Below, piece by piece: positions 28,521 to 38,669 of a DNA stretch of 64,000 bases. Position numbers and translations under genes: made by a program. Position 1 is the stretch's first letter; every line of letters starts with the position of its first letter. Source of the DNA: Thiomonas arsenitoxydans (lineage in GTDB: Bacteria > Pseudomonadota > Gammaproteobacteria > Burkholderiales > Burkholderiaceae_C). The stretch is taken from contig NC_014145.1 of assembly GCF_000253115.1 (NCBI RefSeq), forward strand, positions 496,001 through 560,000, given 5' to 3'. The notes under the pieces were generated by a model. The model saw only the letters and a program-made list of their open reading frames with translations. It had not been told where the DNA came from and did no database searches.

Positions 28521-28886
28521 ATGACCACTCATCAGAAACTCGAAGAAATCACATCCTTGATGACTTATCTCAACAAGGACTATCCGACCGAAACCCGCGC
28601 CTTTTCCAATTTCATGCAAAAGGCGGAGGGCGGGCCCGCCCTGGACAAGCGGATGAAGGAGCTCATCAATGTGGCGCTGTCGGTGGCAGCGCAATGCGAG
28701 TGGTGCATCGCCATTCACGTCAAGGGGGCGCTGGAGGCTGGCGCGAGCCGTGACGAGGTGATGTCGGCAGGTTTCATGGCCGTGCTGATGCATGGCGGCC
28801 CGGCGATGATGTACCTCACGCCGATCCGGCAGGCGCTGGACGAACTTGGTGTGCCCGGGGGCGGCGCGGCGCGGCCTGCCGTCTGA
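28521..28886 (+). CDS. AhpD-like carboxymuconolactone decarboxylase family protein
   Basis: A 121-residue helical protein with the CxxC...H motif QCEWCIAIH, as in alkylhydroperoxidase AhpD. AhpD normally feeds electrons from dihydrolipoamide of 2-oxoacid dehydrogenase E2 to AhpC in mycobacteria, so its place just before E1 alpha, E1 beta and E2 is suggestive. It is different from the AhpD-like gene at 10986. It lies between the nuclease and pdhA with gaps of about 30 bases. Confidence 0.85.
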   Translation: MTTHQKLEEITSLMTYLNKDYPTETRAFSNFMQKAEGGPALDKRMKELINVALSVAAQCEWCIAIHVKGALEAGASRDEVMSAGFMAVLMHGGPAMMYLTPIRQALDELGVPGGGAARPAV

Positions 28887-28918
28887 ATGCCGCCGCTGCC
28901 ATTGCGAAAGGTTTCACC

Positions 28919-29971
28919 ATGAATCGAGATCTGCATCTGCACTTTCTGCGCGATATGCTGCGCGCCCGTCGCCTTGAAGAACGCTTGGCGCAAGAATATG
29001 CGAAGGGCAATATCGGCGGTTTTCTGCATCTTTACCCCGGTGAGGAGGCGGTGGCGGTCGGGGTGCTCACCGCCGCCGAGCCGGGTGATTATGTGGTGAG
29101 CACTTATCGCGAGCATGTGCATGCGCTGGCGCGCGGCGTGCCCATGCGCGCCATAGTCGCCGAGCTGTTCGGGCGGCGCACGGGCTGCTCGGGCGGTTTG
29201 GGCGGATCGATGCATCTGTCCGATGCCCAGCGCCGCTTTCTCGGGGGCTATGCCATTGTGGGCGAGACCTACCCGATCGCCATCGGCGCGGCTTATGCCG
29301 TGCAACTGCGCGGTTTGCCCGAGGCGGTGATCTGCTTTTTCGGGGATGGTGCGGTCAACCAGGGCACATTTCACGAGTCGCTCAACATGGCCGCGCTGTG
29401 GAAGCTGCCGGTGCTGTTTGTCTGTGAGAACAACCATTACCAGATCGGCACCGAAATCCATCGCCACTCGGCTATCACCGAGGTGTACAAGCGCGCCTGC
29501 GCCTACGGCATTCCGGCGTTGCGCGCCAACGGCATGGAAGCAGAAGGGGTGCATGGCCACGCCAGCGCCATGCTCGCGCAGATTCGCGCCGGGCAGGGGC
29601 CGCAGTTGCTGGAACTTGAAACCTATCGTTATCGGGGGCATTCGATGGCCGATCCGGGCAGCTACCGCCCCGCCGTCGAGGTGGCTGCCTACACTGCGCA
29701 AGACCCCATTGGCGCCGAACTGCGCGAACTCAAGGCCCACTGCCCCGACGATGCCCTGCTGCAAAGCCTCGGGCTGGATAGTTGCGCCGCGCTTGGCGAC
29801 CGTTATGTGCGCAGCGGACATCTCGACACGGCTGGGCTGGACAAACTCGAGGCCGAAATTCGCGCTGAGATCGATGATGCGGTGGCGTTTGCCATCGCCT
29901 CTGCCGAGCCCACATTCGACGATGCCCGCCGCGCGCTGCGGTGCGGCGTTGACGCCGCCACCCTGATCTGA
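28919..29971 (+). CDS. pdhA: Pyruvate dehydrogenase E1 component, alpha subunit
   Basis: Thiamine-diphosphate enzyme subunit, 350 residues, that decarboxylates pyruvate and acetylates the lipoyl group of E2. The ThDP motif runs from GDGAVNQGTF to VCENNHYQIGT. YRYRGHSMADPG is the phosphorylation-loop region of mitochondrial-type E1 alpha, and the sequence is closer to that type than to acetoin dehydrogenase. AAAGG stands before the ATG. E1 beta follows after 10 bases. Confidence 0.92.
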   Translation: MNRDLHLHFLRDMLRARRLEERLAQEYAKGNIGGFLHLYPGEEAVAVGVLTAAEPGDYVVSTYREHVHALARGVPMRAIVAELFGRRTGCSGGLGGSMHLSDAQRRFLGGYAIVGETYPIAIGAAYAVQLRGLPEAVICFFGDGAVNQGTFHESLNMAALWKLPVLFVCENNHYQIGTEIHRHSAITEVYKRACAYGIPALRANGMEAEGVHGHASAMLAQIRAGQGPQLLELETYRYRGHSMADPGSYRPAVEVAAYTAQDPIGAELRELKAHCPDDALLQSLGLDSCAALGDRYVRSGHLDTAGLDKLEAEIRAEIDDAVAFAIASAEPTFDDARRALRCGVDAATLI

Positions 29972-29981
29972 GGAGCCTGAT

Positions 29982-30986
29982 ATGCCCACCCAGACACTCT
30001 TTTACTGGCAGGCGCTCAATCGCGCGCTTGATGCCGAAATGGCCGCAGACGACGCGGTATTTACTTTGGGAGAAGACGTCGGCCTCTATGGCGGCACCTA
30101 TCGCGTCACCGAAGGACTGCAGGCCAAGTATGGCGAACGCCGTGTGCTTGACACTCCGATTTCCGAGAACAGCTTTACCGGCCTGGGGGTGGGGGCGGCG
30201 ATGGTCGGGATGCGCCCCGTGGTCGAGATCATGACCGTGAACTTCGCACTGTTGGCGCTCGATGCCATCGCCAACATGGCGGCCAAGATTCCGTTCATGT
30301 CCGGCGGGCAGTTTCGCATGCCGTTGACGATCCGCATGCCCGGCGGCGTTGCGCGGCAACTCGCCGCGCAGCATTCGCAGCGGCTGGAACACACGCTGAT
30401 GAATGTCGCCGGACTGCGCATCGTCGTTCCGGCCACGCCGCAAGATGCTTACTGGCAACTGCGTCAAGCCATCCGCGCTGACGACTGCGTGATCGTGCTC
30501 GAACACGAGCTGCTTAATTTCGACCAGGGCCTGGTGAGTGAAGACGCACCGGCCCCGCCGCCGCACCGCGCGATCGTGCGGCGCCCTGGACGCGATCTCA
30601 CCCTCATCAGCTATTCGCGCATGGCCAATCAGGCGCTGGCCGCAGCCGAGCAGCTCGCGGCAGAAGGCATCGAGGCCGAGGTCATCGATCTGCGCTCGCT
30701 CAGCCCGATCGACTGGGCCACCTGTGCCGCTTCGGTGCGCCAGACTGGCCATGTGCTCATCGCTGAAGAAGACAGCCGCTTTGCCGGGGCGGGGGCCGAG
30801 ATCGCCGCCACGCTTACCGAACGGTGTTTCGACAGCCTGCGCGCTGCGCCAATGCGTGTGGCCGCACTTGACCTGCCCACCCCCTACAACAAGCGCCTGG
30901 AAGAGCAATCCATTCCTCAACCCGCAGATATCGCCGCAGCCGCCCGCAAACTCCTGGGTCTGGCCGCCAAGGAGAACGCCGTATGA
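29982..30986 (+). CDS. pdhB: Pyruvate dehydrogenase E1 component, beta subunit
   Basis: A 334-residue transketolase-like subunit: LGEDVGLYGGTYRVTEGL, DTPISENSFTGLGVGAAMVG, and a C-terminal domain with LRSLSPIDW and EEDSRFAGAGAEIAA. It forms the alpha2beta2 E1 with the preceding gene. GAGGAG upstream supports the start, and the stop overlaps the E2 start by 4 nt. Confidence 0.93.
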   Translation: MPTQTLFYWQALNRALDAEMAADDAVFTLGEDVGLYGGTYRVTEGLQAKYGERRVLDTPISENSFTGLGVGAAMVGMRPVVEIMTVNFALLALDAIANMAAKIPFMSGGQFRMPLTIRMPGGVARQLAAQHSQRLEHTLMNVAGLRIVVPATPQDAYWQLRQAIRADDCVIVLEHELLNFDQGLVSEDAPAPPPHRAIVRRPGRDLTLISYSRMANQALAAAEQLAAEGIEAEVIDLRSLSPIDWATCAASVRQTGHVLIAEEDSRFAGAGAEIAATLTERCFDSLRAAPMRVAALDLPTPYNKRLEEQSIPQPADIAAAARKLLGLAAKENAV

Positions 30987-32239
30987 CCCAGACCGCCGTC
31001 ACCATGCCCGTGCTGTCTGACACCATGCAGACCGGACGCATCGCGCGCTGGCTCAAGCAGCCGGGCGATCCCGTCAAGAGCGGCGATGTGCTGGCTGAAG
31101 TCGAGTCGGACAAAGCCATCATGGATGTCGAAGCCTATGCCGACGGCGTGCTGTCCGGGCCGCTGGCGCCGGTAGATAGCGATATCCCGGTGAAATCGAC
31201 CATCGCCTGGATCACCGATGCGGCGTCGGCGCCTGCGCCTGCGCCAAAAAGTCCTGCACAACCCGCTGCGCAAGCGGCGCAGACCGGGGCCTCTTTGATG
31301 CAACAAACCCCACCGCGCGCCGCGCCGCAGCCCGAGGCTCCGTCCCCTGCGCCAACCTCTGCGTCCGCCACCCCCGCCCCCCAGCCCGAACCCCAGCCCG
31401 AACCCCACGCCGCTTCCGCCCCGGCCAGCCCGGTGCTCGATGCAGCGCTGGCCGCGCGCTCTGCGGGCGGCGTCTCGCCATTCGCCCGCGGACTGGCTGC
31501 CGAGCTGGATATCGACCCTGCCTTGCTCCAGCCCGACGCTCAAGGCCGCATCACCGCCGTGCAGGTGCTTGCTGCGGCCATAGGGCCGCAACTGCCCCAT
31601 CTGCAACTCGGCCCGGTGCATCGCATCGAGCGGCCAAGCAGCCTGAAGGCGGCAATGGCCGAGAACATGCAGCGCACCGTGCACACGCCCACCTTCCATG
31701 TCACCGCGGCGGTCGATCTGCAACCCCTGCACGCCGCCGCGCAGCAGGCGCATCAATCCATCAGCCTGCTGCTGGCGCGCGCCTGCGCGCTGACCGTGCA
31801 GAAACACCCGGATTTCAACGCCTGCTGGACGCCCGGCGGACTGGCGCGGCGCGAGGCCATCGACATCGCCATTGCCGTCGATACCGCAGACGGCCTCATC
31901 ACCCCGGTGTTGCGCAACGCCGTCCGCCCCTTGCCCGAGCTGAACGAAGACTGGCGAGAGCTGCGCGAGAAGGTGGCGCGCCGCCGTCTGGTTCCGGCCG
32001 ATTACTCCGGCGCCACCTTCTATCTCTCCAACCTCGGCATGTTCGCCGGGGTCGAGCAGTTCGACGCCATCGTCCCTCTAGGGGCCGCGGCCATTCTTGC
32101 CGTGGCGGCGCCAGCGCGCGACGGCCTGACCCGGCTCACGCTCACCTGTGACCACCGCGTCGTTGCCGGGGCCGACGCCGCGCGCTTTCTCGCCACGCTC
32201 GACGAGCAGGTGCGCGCCGTCGATGGGTTGATGGCATGA
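30983..32239 (+). CDS. pdhC: Dihydrolipoyl acyltransferase E2 of the pyruvate dehydrogenase complex
   Basis: A 418-residue E2: one lipoyl domain with Lys44 in ESDKAIMD, a Pro/Ala-rich linker (about 82-150), a peripheral-subunit-binding domain ([18 protein letters not shown], about 165-195) and the catalytic domain. The active-site HRxxDG motif reads [11 protein letters not shown], with His391 kept but the usual Asp replaced by Ala395. Plant plastid and cyanobacterial E2 proteins also vary here, so activity is not excluded. No E3 (lipoamide dehydrogenase) gene is linked, so E3 must come from elsewhere. ATGA overlaps join it to pdhB and pgi. Confidence 0.9.
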   Translation: MTQTAVTMPVLSDTMQTGRIARWLKQPGDPVKSGDVLAEVESDKAIMDVEAYADGVLSGPLAPVDSDIPVKSTIAWITDAASAPAPAPKSPAQPAAQAAQTGASLMQQTPPRAAPQPEAPSPAPTSASATPAPQPEPQPEPHAASAPASPVLDAALAARSAGGVSPFARGLAAELDIDPALLQPDAQGRITAVQVLAAAIGPQLPHLQLGPVHRIERPSSLKAAMAENMQRTVHTPTFHVTAAVDLQPLHAAAQQAHQSISLLLARACALTVQKHPDFNACWTPGGLARREAIDIAIAVDTADGLITPVLRNAVRPLPELNEDWRELREKVARRRLVPADYSGATFYLSNLGMFAGVEQFDAIVPLGAAAILAVAAPARDGLTRLTLTCDHRVVAGADAARFLATLDEQVRAVDGLMA

Positions 32240-33899
32240 GTACCGAAACGCAAGCCACGCCGTCGGGCGCTGCGCCTGTGCCCGCCTGGGACTCGCTCGC
32301 CGCGCACCATCGCCAGATCGCCAGCCTGCATCTGCGCGAACTGTTCGAGCAAGACCCGCAACGCGGCGAGCGCATGCATGTCGAAGCGGCGGGGCTGTAT
32401 TTCGATTACTCCAAGAACCGCCTGACCGACGCCACGCTGGCGCTGCTGTGCGATCTGGCCCGTCAGTGTGGTTTGCCCGAGCGGCGCGACGCCATGTTCC
32501 GCGGCGATCCGGTCAATGCCACCGAAAAGCGTGCCGCCCTGCACACGGCTTTGCGTGCGCCAAAGGGAGTGAAGGTTGTGGCGGACGGCGTGGACGTCGT
32601 GCCTGAAGTGCATGCTTTGCTCGACCGCATGGTCGACTTTGCCCGGCAGGTGCGCAACGGCCAGTGGCGCGGCTATACCGGCAAGCCCATCCGAAACGTG
32701 ATCAATATCGGCATCGGCGGCTCCGACCTCGGCCCGGCCATGGCCTGCGAGGCGCTGCGACACGACAGCCACGCGGGGCTGCACATGCGGTTTGTGTCCA
32801 ACATCGACCCTGCGGATCTGCACGAAGCCACCCGCGGCCTGCATGCCGAAGAAACGCTGTTCATCGTCTGCTCCAAGAGCTTTCGCACCTTTGACACCCT
32901 GACCAACGCGCGCGCGGCGCGGCAATGGTGCGTGGCCCAACTCGGCGACGAACGCGCCGTGGCCAACCACTTCGTGGCGGTGTCGAGCCAGGCGCAGGCG
33001 GTCGCTGAGTTCGGCATCGACACCCGTCACCTGTTTGGCCTGTGGGACTGGGTAGGCGGACGCTACTCGATGGATTCGGCCATCGGTCTGAGCACCATGA
33101 TTGCCATCGGCCCCGACAACTTCCATCGCCTGCTCGCCGGGTTTCGAGCGATGGACGTGCATTTCCAGACTGCGCCTCTGCATCACAACATGCCGGTGCT
33201 GCACGGTTTGATCGCTGTGTGGAACAACAATTTTCTCGGCGCCGAAACTCAGGCCGTCCTGCCCTACAGCCACGCGCTGCGGCGTCTGCCCGCCTATCTG
33301 CAGCAGTTGGTGATGGAGAGCAACGGCAAGCACGTCACCGCATCCGGGCAGCAGGTGCCGCGCCCGACTTCGCCCATCGTCTGGGGCGAACCCGGAACCA
33401 ACGGTCAACACTCGTTTTTTCAATTGCTGCACCAGGGCACCCGACTGGCGCCGTGCGATTTCATCGGCTTTGCCGCACCACTACTGGGCAGGCTGCACAG
33501 CATGACCTGCTCATGGCCAATCTCTTCGCCCAATCCGAGGCGCTGGCCTTTGGCAAATCCGGGCAGGAGTTGCGCGATGAAGGCGTGCCCTCCGAGCAAA
33601 TCGCGCAGCGAGTATGCGAAGGCAACCGCCCGAGCAATACCGTGCTGGCAGACGAACTCTCCCCCTTCACCTTGGGCGCATTGATCGCGCTGTATGAGCA
33701 CAGCGTGTTCACCCAGGGCGTGTTGTGGAACATCGATTCCTTCGACCAATGGGGTGTCGAACTAGGCAAGGTGCTAGCCACACGCATCGCCGCCGAACTG
33801 GCCGCAGGCGATGGCGCGGCGATGGCGCACGACAGCTCGACCAACATGCTGATCCGGCGCTACCGCGCGAACGCTTCGGCATCAGGAGATCTGCCATGA
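32236..33899 (+). pseudogene. pgi: Glucose-6-phosphate isomerase with a one-base frameshift
   Basis: Interconverts glucose 6-phosphate and fructose 6-phosphate. The first frame gives about 420 good residues ([43 protein letters not shown]) up to FAAPLLG near base 33490. From about 33492 the family sequence continues in the next frame: [20 protein letters not shown] to [12 protein letters not shown] and a TGA at 33897-33899. One missing base in CTGGGCAGGCTG explains this; with it the protein would be about 555 residues, the normal length. The shifted frame otherwise runs to 33684. It may be a real mutation or a sequencing error. The E2 stop overlaps the start by 4 nt. Confidence 0.88.
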
Positions 33900-34021
33900 A
33901 TCAGAACAGCCCCTTGAGCCCGATGAACATGCAAGATCTCCAGATGCAGCCGCACATGCTCGTGCGCCGCACCATCGCCTTGGTGCTGGCGGGCGCACGA
34001 GCAACGGCGTGGTACTGGTGA
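33896..34021 (+). pseudogene. glgC: N-terminal stub of glucose-1-phosphate adenylyltransferase
   Basis: An ATG that overlaps the pgi stop (ATGA) opens 41 codons: after [20 protein letters not shown] the sequence reads LVRRTIALVLAGARAT, which is the start of GlgC up to the nucleotide-binding motif LAGGRGTRL. There the match breaks (GARATAWYW, stop). The rest of the gene, about 380 codons, is missing; sequence beyond 34022 is unrelated. A deletion must have removed it and perhaps further genes. Confidence 0.65.
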
Positions 34022-34410
34022 CCCAAAAAATGCTGCGCGCCCTCTGTGTTGGAGAAATGGATGAGGACGATGATGACTGAGTTTTTGGGAGGATACCCGA
34101 GATCTGTTGTGCAGCGGAAGATTTGAGATGCTCATTAGAAAACGAACGCAGGGCCGCCCCAAGTTTTCTCATCCCGTGAATTTTGAGCCCATTTCTTTGC
34201 AGGGCTTTTTGATCTGACCCTTGGTCTTGTCGCGCGTTAGCCTCCGTGCTGATGCAGATCAAGACATCTCGTCTGGACAGACTTATCTTGCGCTTTGCCG
34301 ATGTATTGCCATTGAGAGGTGGATTTTCGGTGGATAAAGAGGCGCGTTTGCATAAATTGCAAACATTTTGTTTCATTTTTAGAGACGAAATTTTGTAAGG
34401 AGACCGTTTT
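34022..34410. other. AT-richer spacer, no gene seen
   Basis: About 390 bases of lower GC content between the glgC stub and the DUF2934 gene. Open frames here lack start sites and family patterns. The right end carries the leader of the next gene, with AAGGAGA at about 34397-34403. This is the likely scar of the deletion that removed glgC. Confidence 0.5.
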
Positions 34411-34668
34411 ATGGAAACTCAGAAGAGTTCTTCCGTTTCGGCGGAGCAGCTTCAACACATGATTGCCGAAGCCGCTTTTTATCGGGCGGAGCGCCAAGGT
34501 TTTCAAGGCGATCCGGTGGAGGACTGGCTGCAGGCGGAGGTGGAGATTGAAGCCCTGCTGCGGGGCGTCCAGGAGCCCAAGCACAGCTCCGCGAAAAGGG
34601 CGCAATCTGCAGCCGAAGCCTCTGCACACGCCCGAAGCGAACCTAAGGCCGCAGCAAGGAAAAAGTAA
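34411..34668 (+). CDS. DUF2934 family small protein
   Basis: An 85-residue protein with the DUF2934 pattern: IAEAAFYRAERQGFQGDPVE then DWLQAEVEIEALL, followed by a basic, Ala-rich tail ending AAARKK. Function of the family is unknown; members are common beside glycogen and central-carbon genes. AAGGAGA before the ATG supports the start. A pair of strong hairpins follows the stop. Confidence 0.75.
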   Translation: METQKSSSVSAEQLQHMIAEAAFYRAERQGFQGDPVEDWLQAEVEIEALLRGVQEPKHSSAKRAQSAAEASAHARSEPKAAARKK

Positions 34669-34702
34669 GCAAGTTCAGAATTGACGCAATTCTCAACCCT
34701 CG

Positions 34703-34734
34703 CATCATTCGGAACCGCAAAGTTCCGAATGATG
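34703..34734. repeat. 13-bp perfect inverted repeat
   Basis: CATCATTCGGAAC (34703-34715) and GTTCCGAATGATG (34722-34734) with a 6-base loop. It stands 35 bases after the DUF2934 stop. No run of T follows on the + strand, so it is not a standard terminator; an RNA-stabilising hairpin or operator is possible. Confidence 0.8.
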
Positions 34735-34744
34735 GGCTTCTCCA

Positions 34745-34777
34745 TACTCGCGTGCTGATATTGCTTGCACGCGAGTA
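34745..34777. repeat. 11-bp perfect inverted repeat
   Basis: TACTCGCGTGC (34745-34755) and GCACGCGAGTA (34767-34777), with an 11-base loop, ten bases after the previous repeat. It lies 150 bases before the aldolase start. Shape and spacing would suit a dimeric regulator or a leader hairpin. Confidence 0.8.
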
Positions 34778-34926
34778 CGGAGTATGTCGTCGGCTGTTGC
34801 CTGTCTCACACCGCTGTACATGCCATGCGGTGCGCGGCCTCTGCCGCACGCTGCTGGCGTCGCTCGACAGGGATTGAATTTTCCGGGCGGAGTCACTGTT
34901 CTGCCCAACCCCATCCGGAGATTTTC

Positions 34927-35826
34927 ATGTCCCTACCCCGTGCCGTCCCCGCAGATGTTCCCGAATCCGAGCGGGCCCGCTTTCTCGCCAATCTGCACCG
35001 CGTCACCCAGGGCAGCGGGCGGCTCATGCTCATGGCGGGCGATCAAAAGGTCGAGCATCTCAACGACGACTTCGTCGGCGATCATGTGGCCGTGGATGAT
35101 GCCGATCCCGAGCATCTGTTCCGTATTGCCTCACGGGCGCGCATCGGCGCATTCGCCACACAACTCGGGCTCATCTCGCGCTATGCGCCCGATTATCGGG
35201 ATGTGCCTTATGTGGTCAAGCTCAACGCCAAGACCCACCTGGTTCCAGCCCGCAGCGCAGACCCGCTTAGTCGCCAGTGGCACACCATCGAGCAGGTGGT
35301 GAGACTGCGCGACACCGCCGGTCTGCAGATGGTCGGCATTGGCTATACCCTCTACCCCGGCAGCGCATTCGAAGCCGAGATGCTCGCCGAGGCGGCCAAG
35401 GCGGTGTTCGAGGCGCATCAACAGGGCCTACTGGCGATCCTCTGGGCCTATCCCCGGGGGCAGCACATCACCGACGAACACGACGCTCATCTGATCGCCG
35501 GCGTTGCCGGATTGGCTGCCTGTCTGGGCGCCGACTTTGTCAAGGTCAACGCGCCCAGCGCCGGGCCGCAGTCACTGCGCGAAGCAGTGCGGGCTGCGGG
35601 TCGAACCGGCGTGGTCTGCGCCGGAGGCGGCGAGCGCGGCGCCGAAGCGTTTCTCAGGGGCTTGCATGCGCAACTGACCGAAGGCGGCGCAGCAGGCAGC
35701 GCCACCGGGCGCAACATTCACCAACGACCGCTCGCCGAGGCGGTGCGGCTATGCAACGCGATCACCGCCCTCGACTGCGACGGCGCGAGCCTGCACGATG
35801 CGCTGCGCATTCTGCACGGAAGCTGA
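34927..35826 (+). CDS. DhnA-type (archaeal-type) class I fructose-bisphosphate aldolase
   Basis: A 299-residue TIM-barrel protein of the DeoC/FbaB/LacD family: LMLMAGDQKVEHLN, VVKLNAKTHL and the likely Schiff-base lysine in ADFVKVNAPSAGP, then VVCAGGGERGAEAFL for phosphate binding. It would cleave or form fructose 1,6-bisphosphate and fits between pgi and enolase in this cluster. GGAG at 34917-34920 supports the ATG; an in-frame upstream start at 34765 lies in the hairpin leader. A related aldolase specificity cannot be excluded. Confidence 0.82.
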   Translation: MSLPRAVPADVPESERARFLANLHRVTQGSGRLMLMAGDQKVEHLNDDFVGDHVAVDDADPEHLFRIASRARIGAFATQLGLISRYAPDYRDVPYVVKLNAKTHLVPARSADPLSRQWHTIEQVVRLRDTAGLQMVGIGYTLYPGSAFEAEMLAEAAKAVFEAHQQGLLAILWAYPRGQHITDEHDAHLIAGVAGLAACLGADFVKVNAPSAGPQSLREAVRAAGRTGVVCAGGGERGAEAFLRGLHAQLTEGGAAGSATGRNIHQRPLAEAVRLCNAITALDCDGASLHDALRILHGS

Positions 35827-35896
35827 CTGCCGCTGCCTGGATGGCTCGCTGAACCTCGCAGCTTTCTCAGACTGTCACAACACCGTCTTAACCTGA

Positions 35897-37222
<1,326 letters not shown>

Positions 37223-37517
37223 AGACTGCGTGTACCCGGCGTCGCTCAACACCCCGCCCGGCTGGGCGTTGTGCTTTTCGGCGCTGCGGTATTCCGCCAT
37301 GGCAGACGATCAGACCGTTTTTCGAGCGATCTGATCGCGTCCCTCTTCGGTCTGCAGGCTAGGCCCTTGTAGGCATCCGATCACGAAACCCAGATCATGG
37401 GAGTTCTGGCCGATCAAACTGAAGCTGGCACAGTACACCCGTTTGCCCAAGGGGGCAGGTCACCAGCAACTCCAGCTTTCATTCGCCTTCTTTCCCGAAT
37501 TGATCGACATAGCGAAG

Positions 37518-37829
37518 TCAGGCGGTGGAGGGCTGCGCTTCTGCCGCCACCTTGCAGAGATTCAGTCCCTGATGCCAATGGATGGCGCGCCGTTGTGCCC
37601 CGCTCAAATAGTCACACGCCAGTCGGTAGTGGCTGTAAACCAAACGGGCGCTTTGCCGAGGGCTCAGCCCGCACACAAGATAGGGACGATAAACCTTCTC
37701 GTAAAGGCGAGGAGGTGTCCGCAAGATGTCGCGCTGCACACCCGTCGACTGCATGAACCTCTTCACTTCAGCCAAATTCCTGCCATATAGCAGGGCACGC
37801 ACGCGCCACTTTGTACGGCGCAGCTGCAT
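37518..37829 (-). pseudogene. Truncated YbjX/VirK (DUF535) family gene
   Basis: A 103-codon minus-strand frame starts MQLRRTKWRVRALLYGRNLA and contains RLYEKVYRPYLVCGLSPRQS and LVYSHYRLACDYLSGAQRRA, the N-terminal pattern of YbjX/VirK proteins (R-L-x-K-x-x-RPYL, then LS-x-x-QR and HYR). Family members have about 300 residues, so two thirds are missing. The match is from pattern memory. Confidence 0.5.
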
Positions 37830-38669
37830 GGATACGCTAGTACCGCGATGGATGTGGTGCTTGATCGAGCAAACCACGCATCCGATTCCACCACTGTGCT
37901 AAGGGATGACTAGCATCCCGCTCTGGGTATTCGACTTCTCGCAAATGGGGAATCATGCCGCTGCACTGTTTCAGTGTTTGATCGGACCTCGACGACCTCA
38001 ACGCCCAATTTCGCCAGAAATGCCAGGCCGCGCTCAACCTGAACAGCGCTTAAATCGGTGGCGTCAATGGCCTTTTCAACACGCTGCATCGCCTGGGTGC
38101 ATTGTCTGCAGCAACGTTTCGTGACATAGATGAAACCGGGTTCTTTGCAGCAGCCAAGGAGTCGGCCTGCCGCGCCGACCGAAATGAACCGTTCGATGGC
38201 GCCATTACCCTGAGTTTTGAAGATCCTCGACGCATGCTGGACGTTCTCGATGAAGGCTACCGGGTGATGACCGCCCACACAGCGCGCGAGGTCGAAGCGA
38301 TGGCGTAGTACAACGCCCTTGAGGCAGATGGGGTTGATGCAGCGGGTGAGGGGTGATTCATCGCCGCATAGGCGATTGAGAAAAATTGCCCTGCACAGCA
38401 CCGTGAGCGTGCAGGGCATCCCTCTTGCTCCCTGTGTTGAGGCCAGGTGCCGATGGAAGGGGGTTTGGTTTTCGCCCAGTCATGTAGCAGCAATTCGCCC
38501 AAGACGGTACCGGGGGACGGACCGAAGATTCCAACAAGGTTGGAATCGCCGTTGCCTCCATCGAGCCGCCGCAGAGAGCCGAGCGCTGTGACTCCAAGCC
38601 CCCTACGCGCTGCGCAGCTGCCCCCCTTCGGGAGGGGTGCGCCCGGCTTCGGGCGGCCGTGCGCCCGGC
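37830..38669. other. 840 bases without a confident gene
   Basis: A + strand frame at about 38102-38308 (TFRDIDETGFFAAAKESACR, FEDPRRMLDVLDEGYR) has coding-like composition but no family I recognise and no good start. A minus frame over 37910-38419 overlaps it. A 9-bp hairpin with a 3-base loop (GATTCCAAC/GTTGGAATC) is at 38527-38547. The 295 bases from 37223 after enolase are likewise empty. Confidence 0.5.

Noticed and set aside
33882..34376. Minus-strand gene over the glgC stub region
   Set aside because: Ser/Arg/Ala-rich frame with no start site or family; the + strand glgC start is coupled to pgi.
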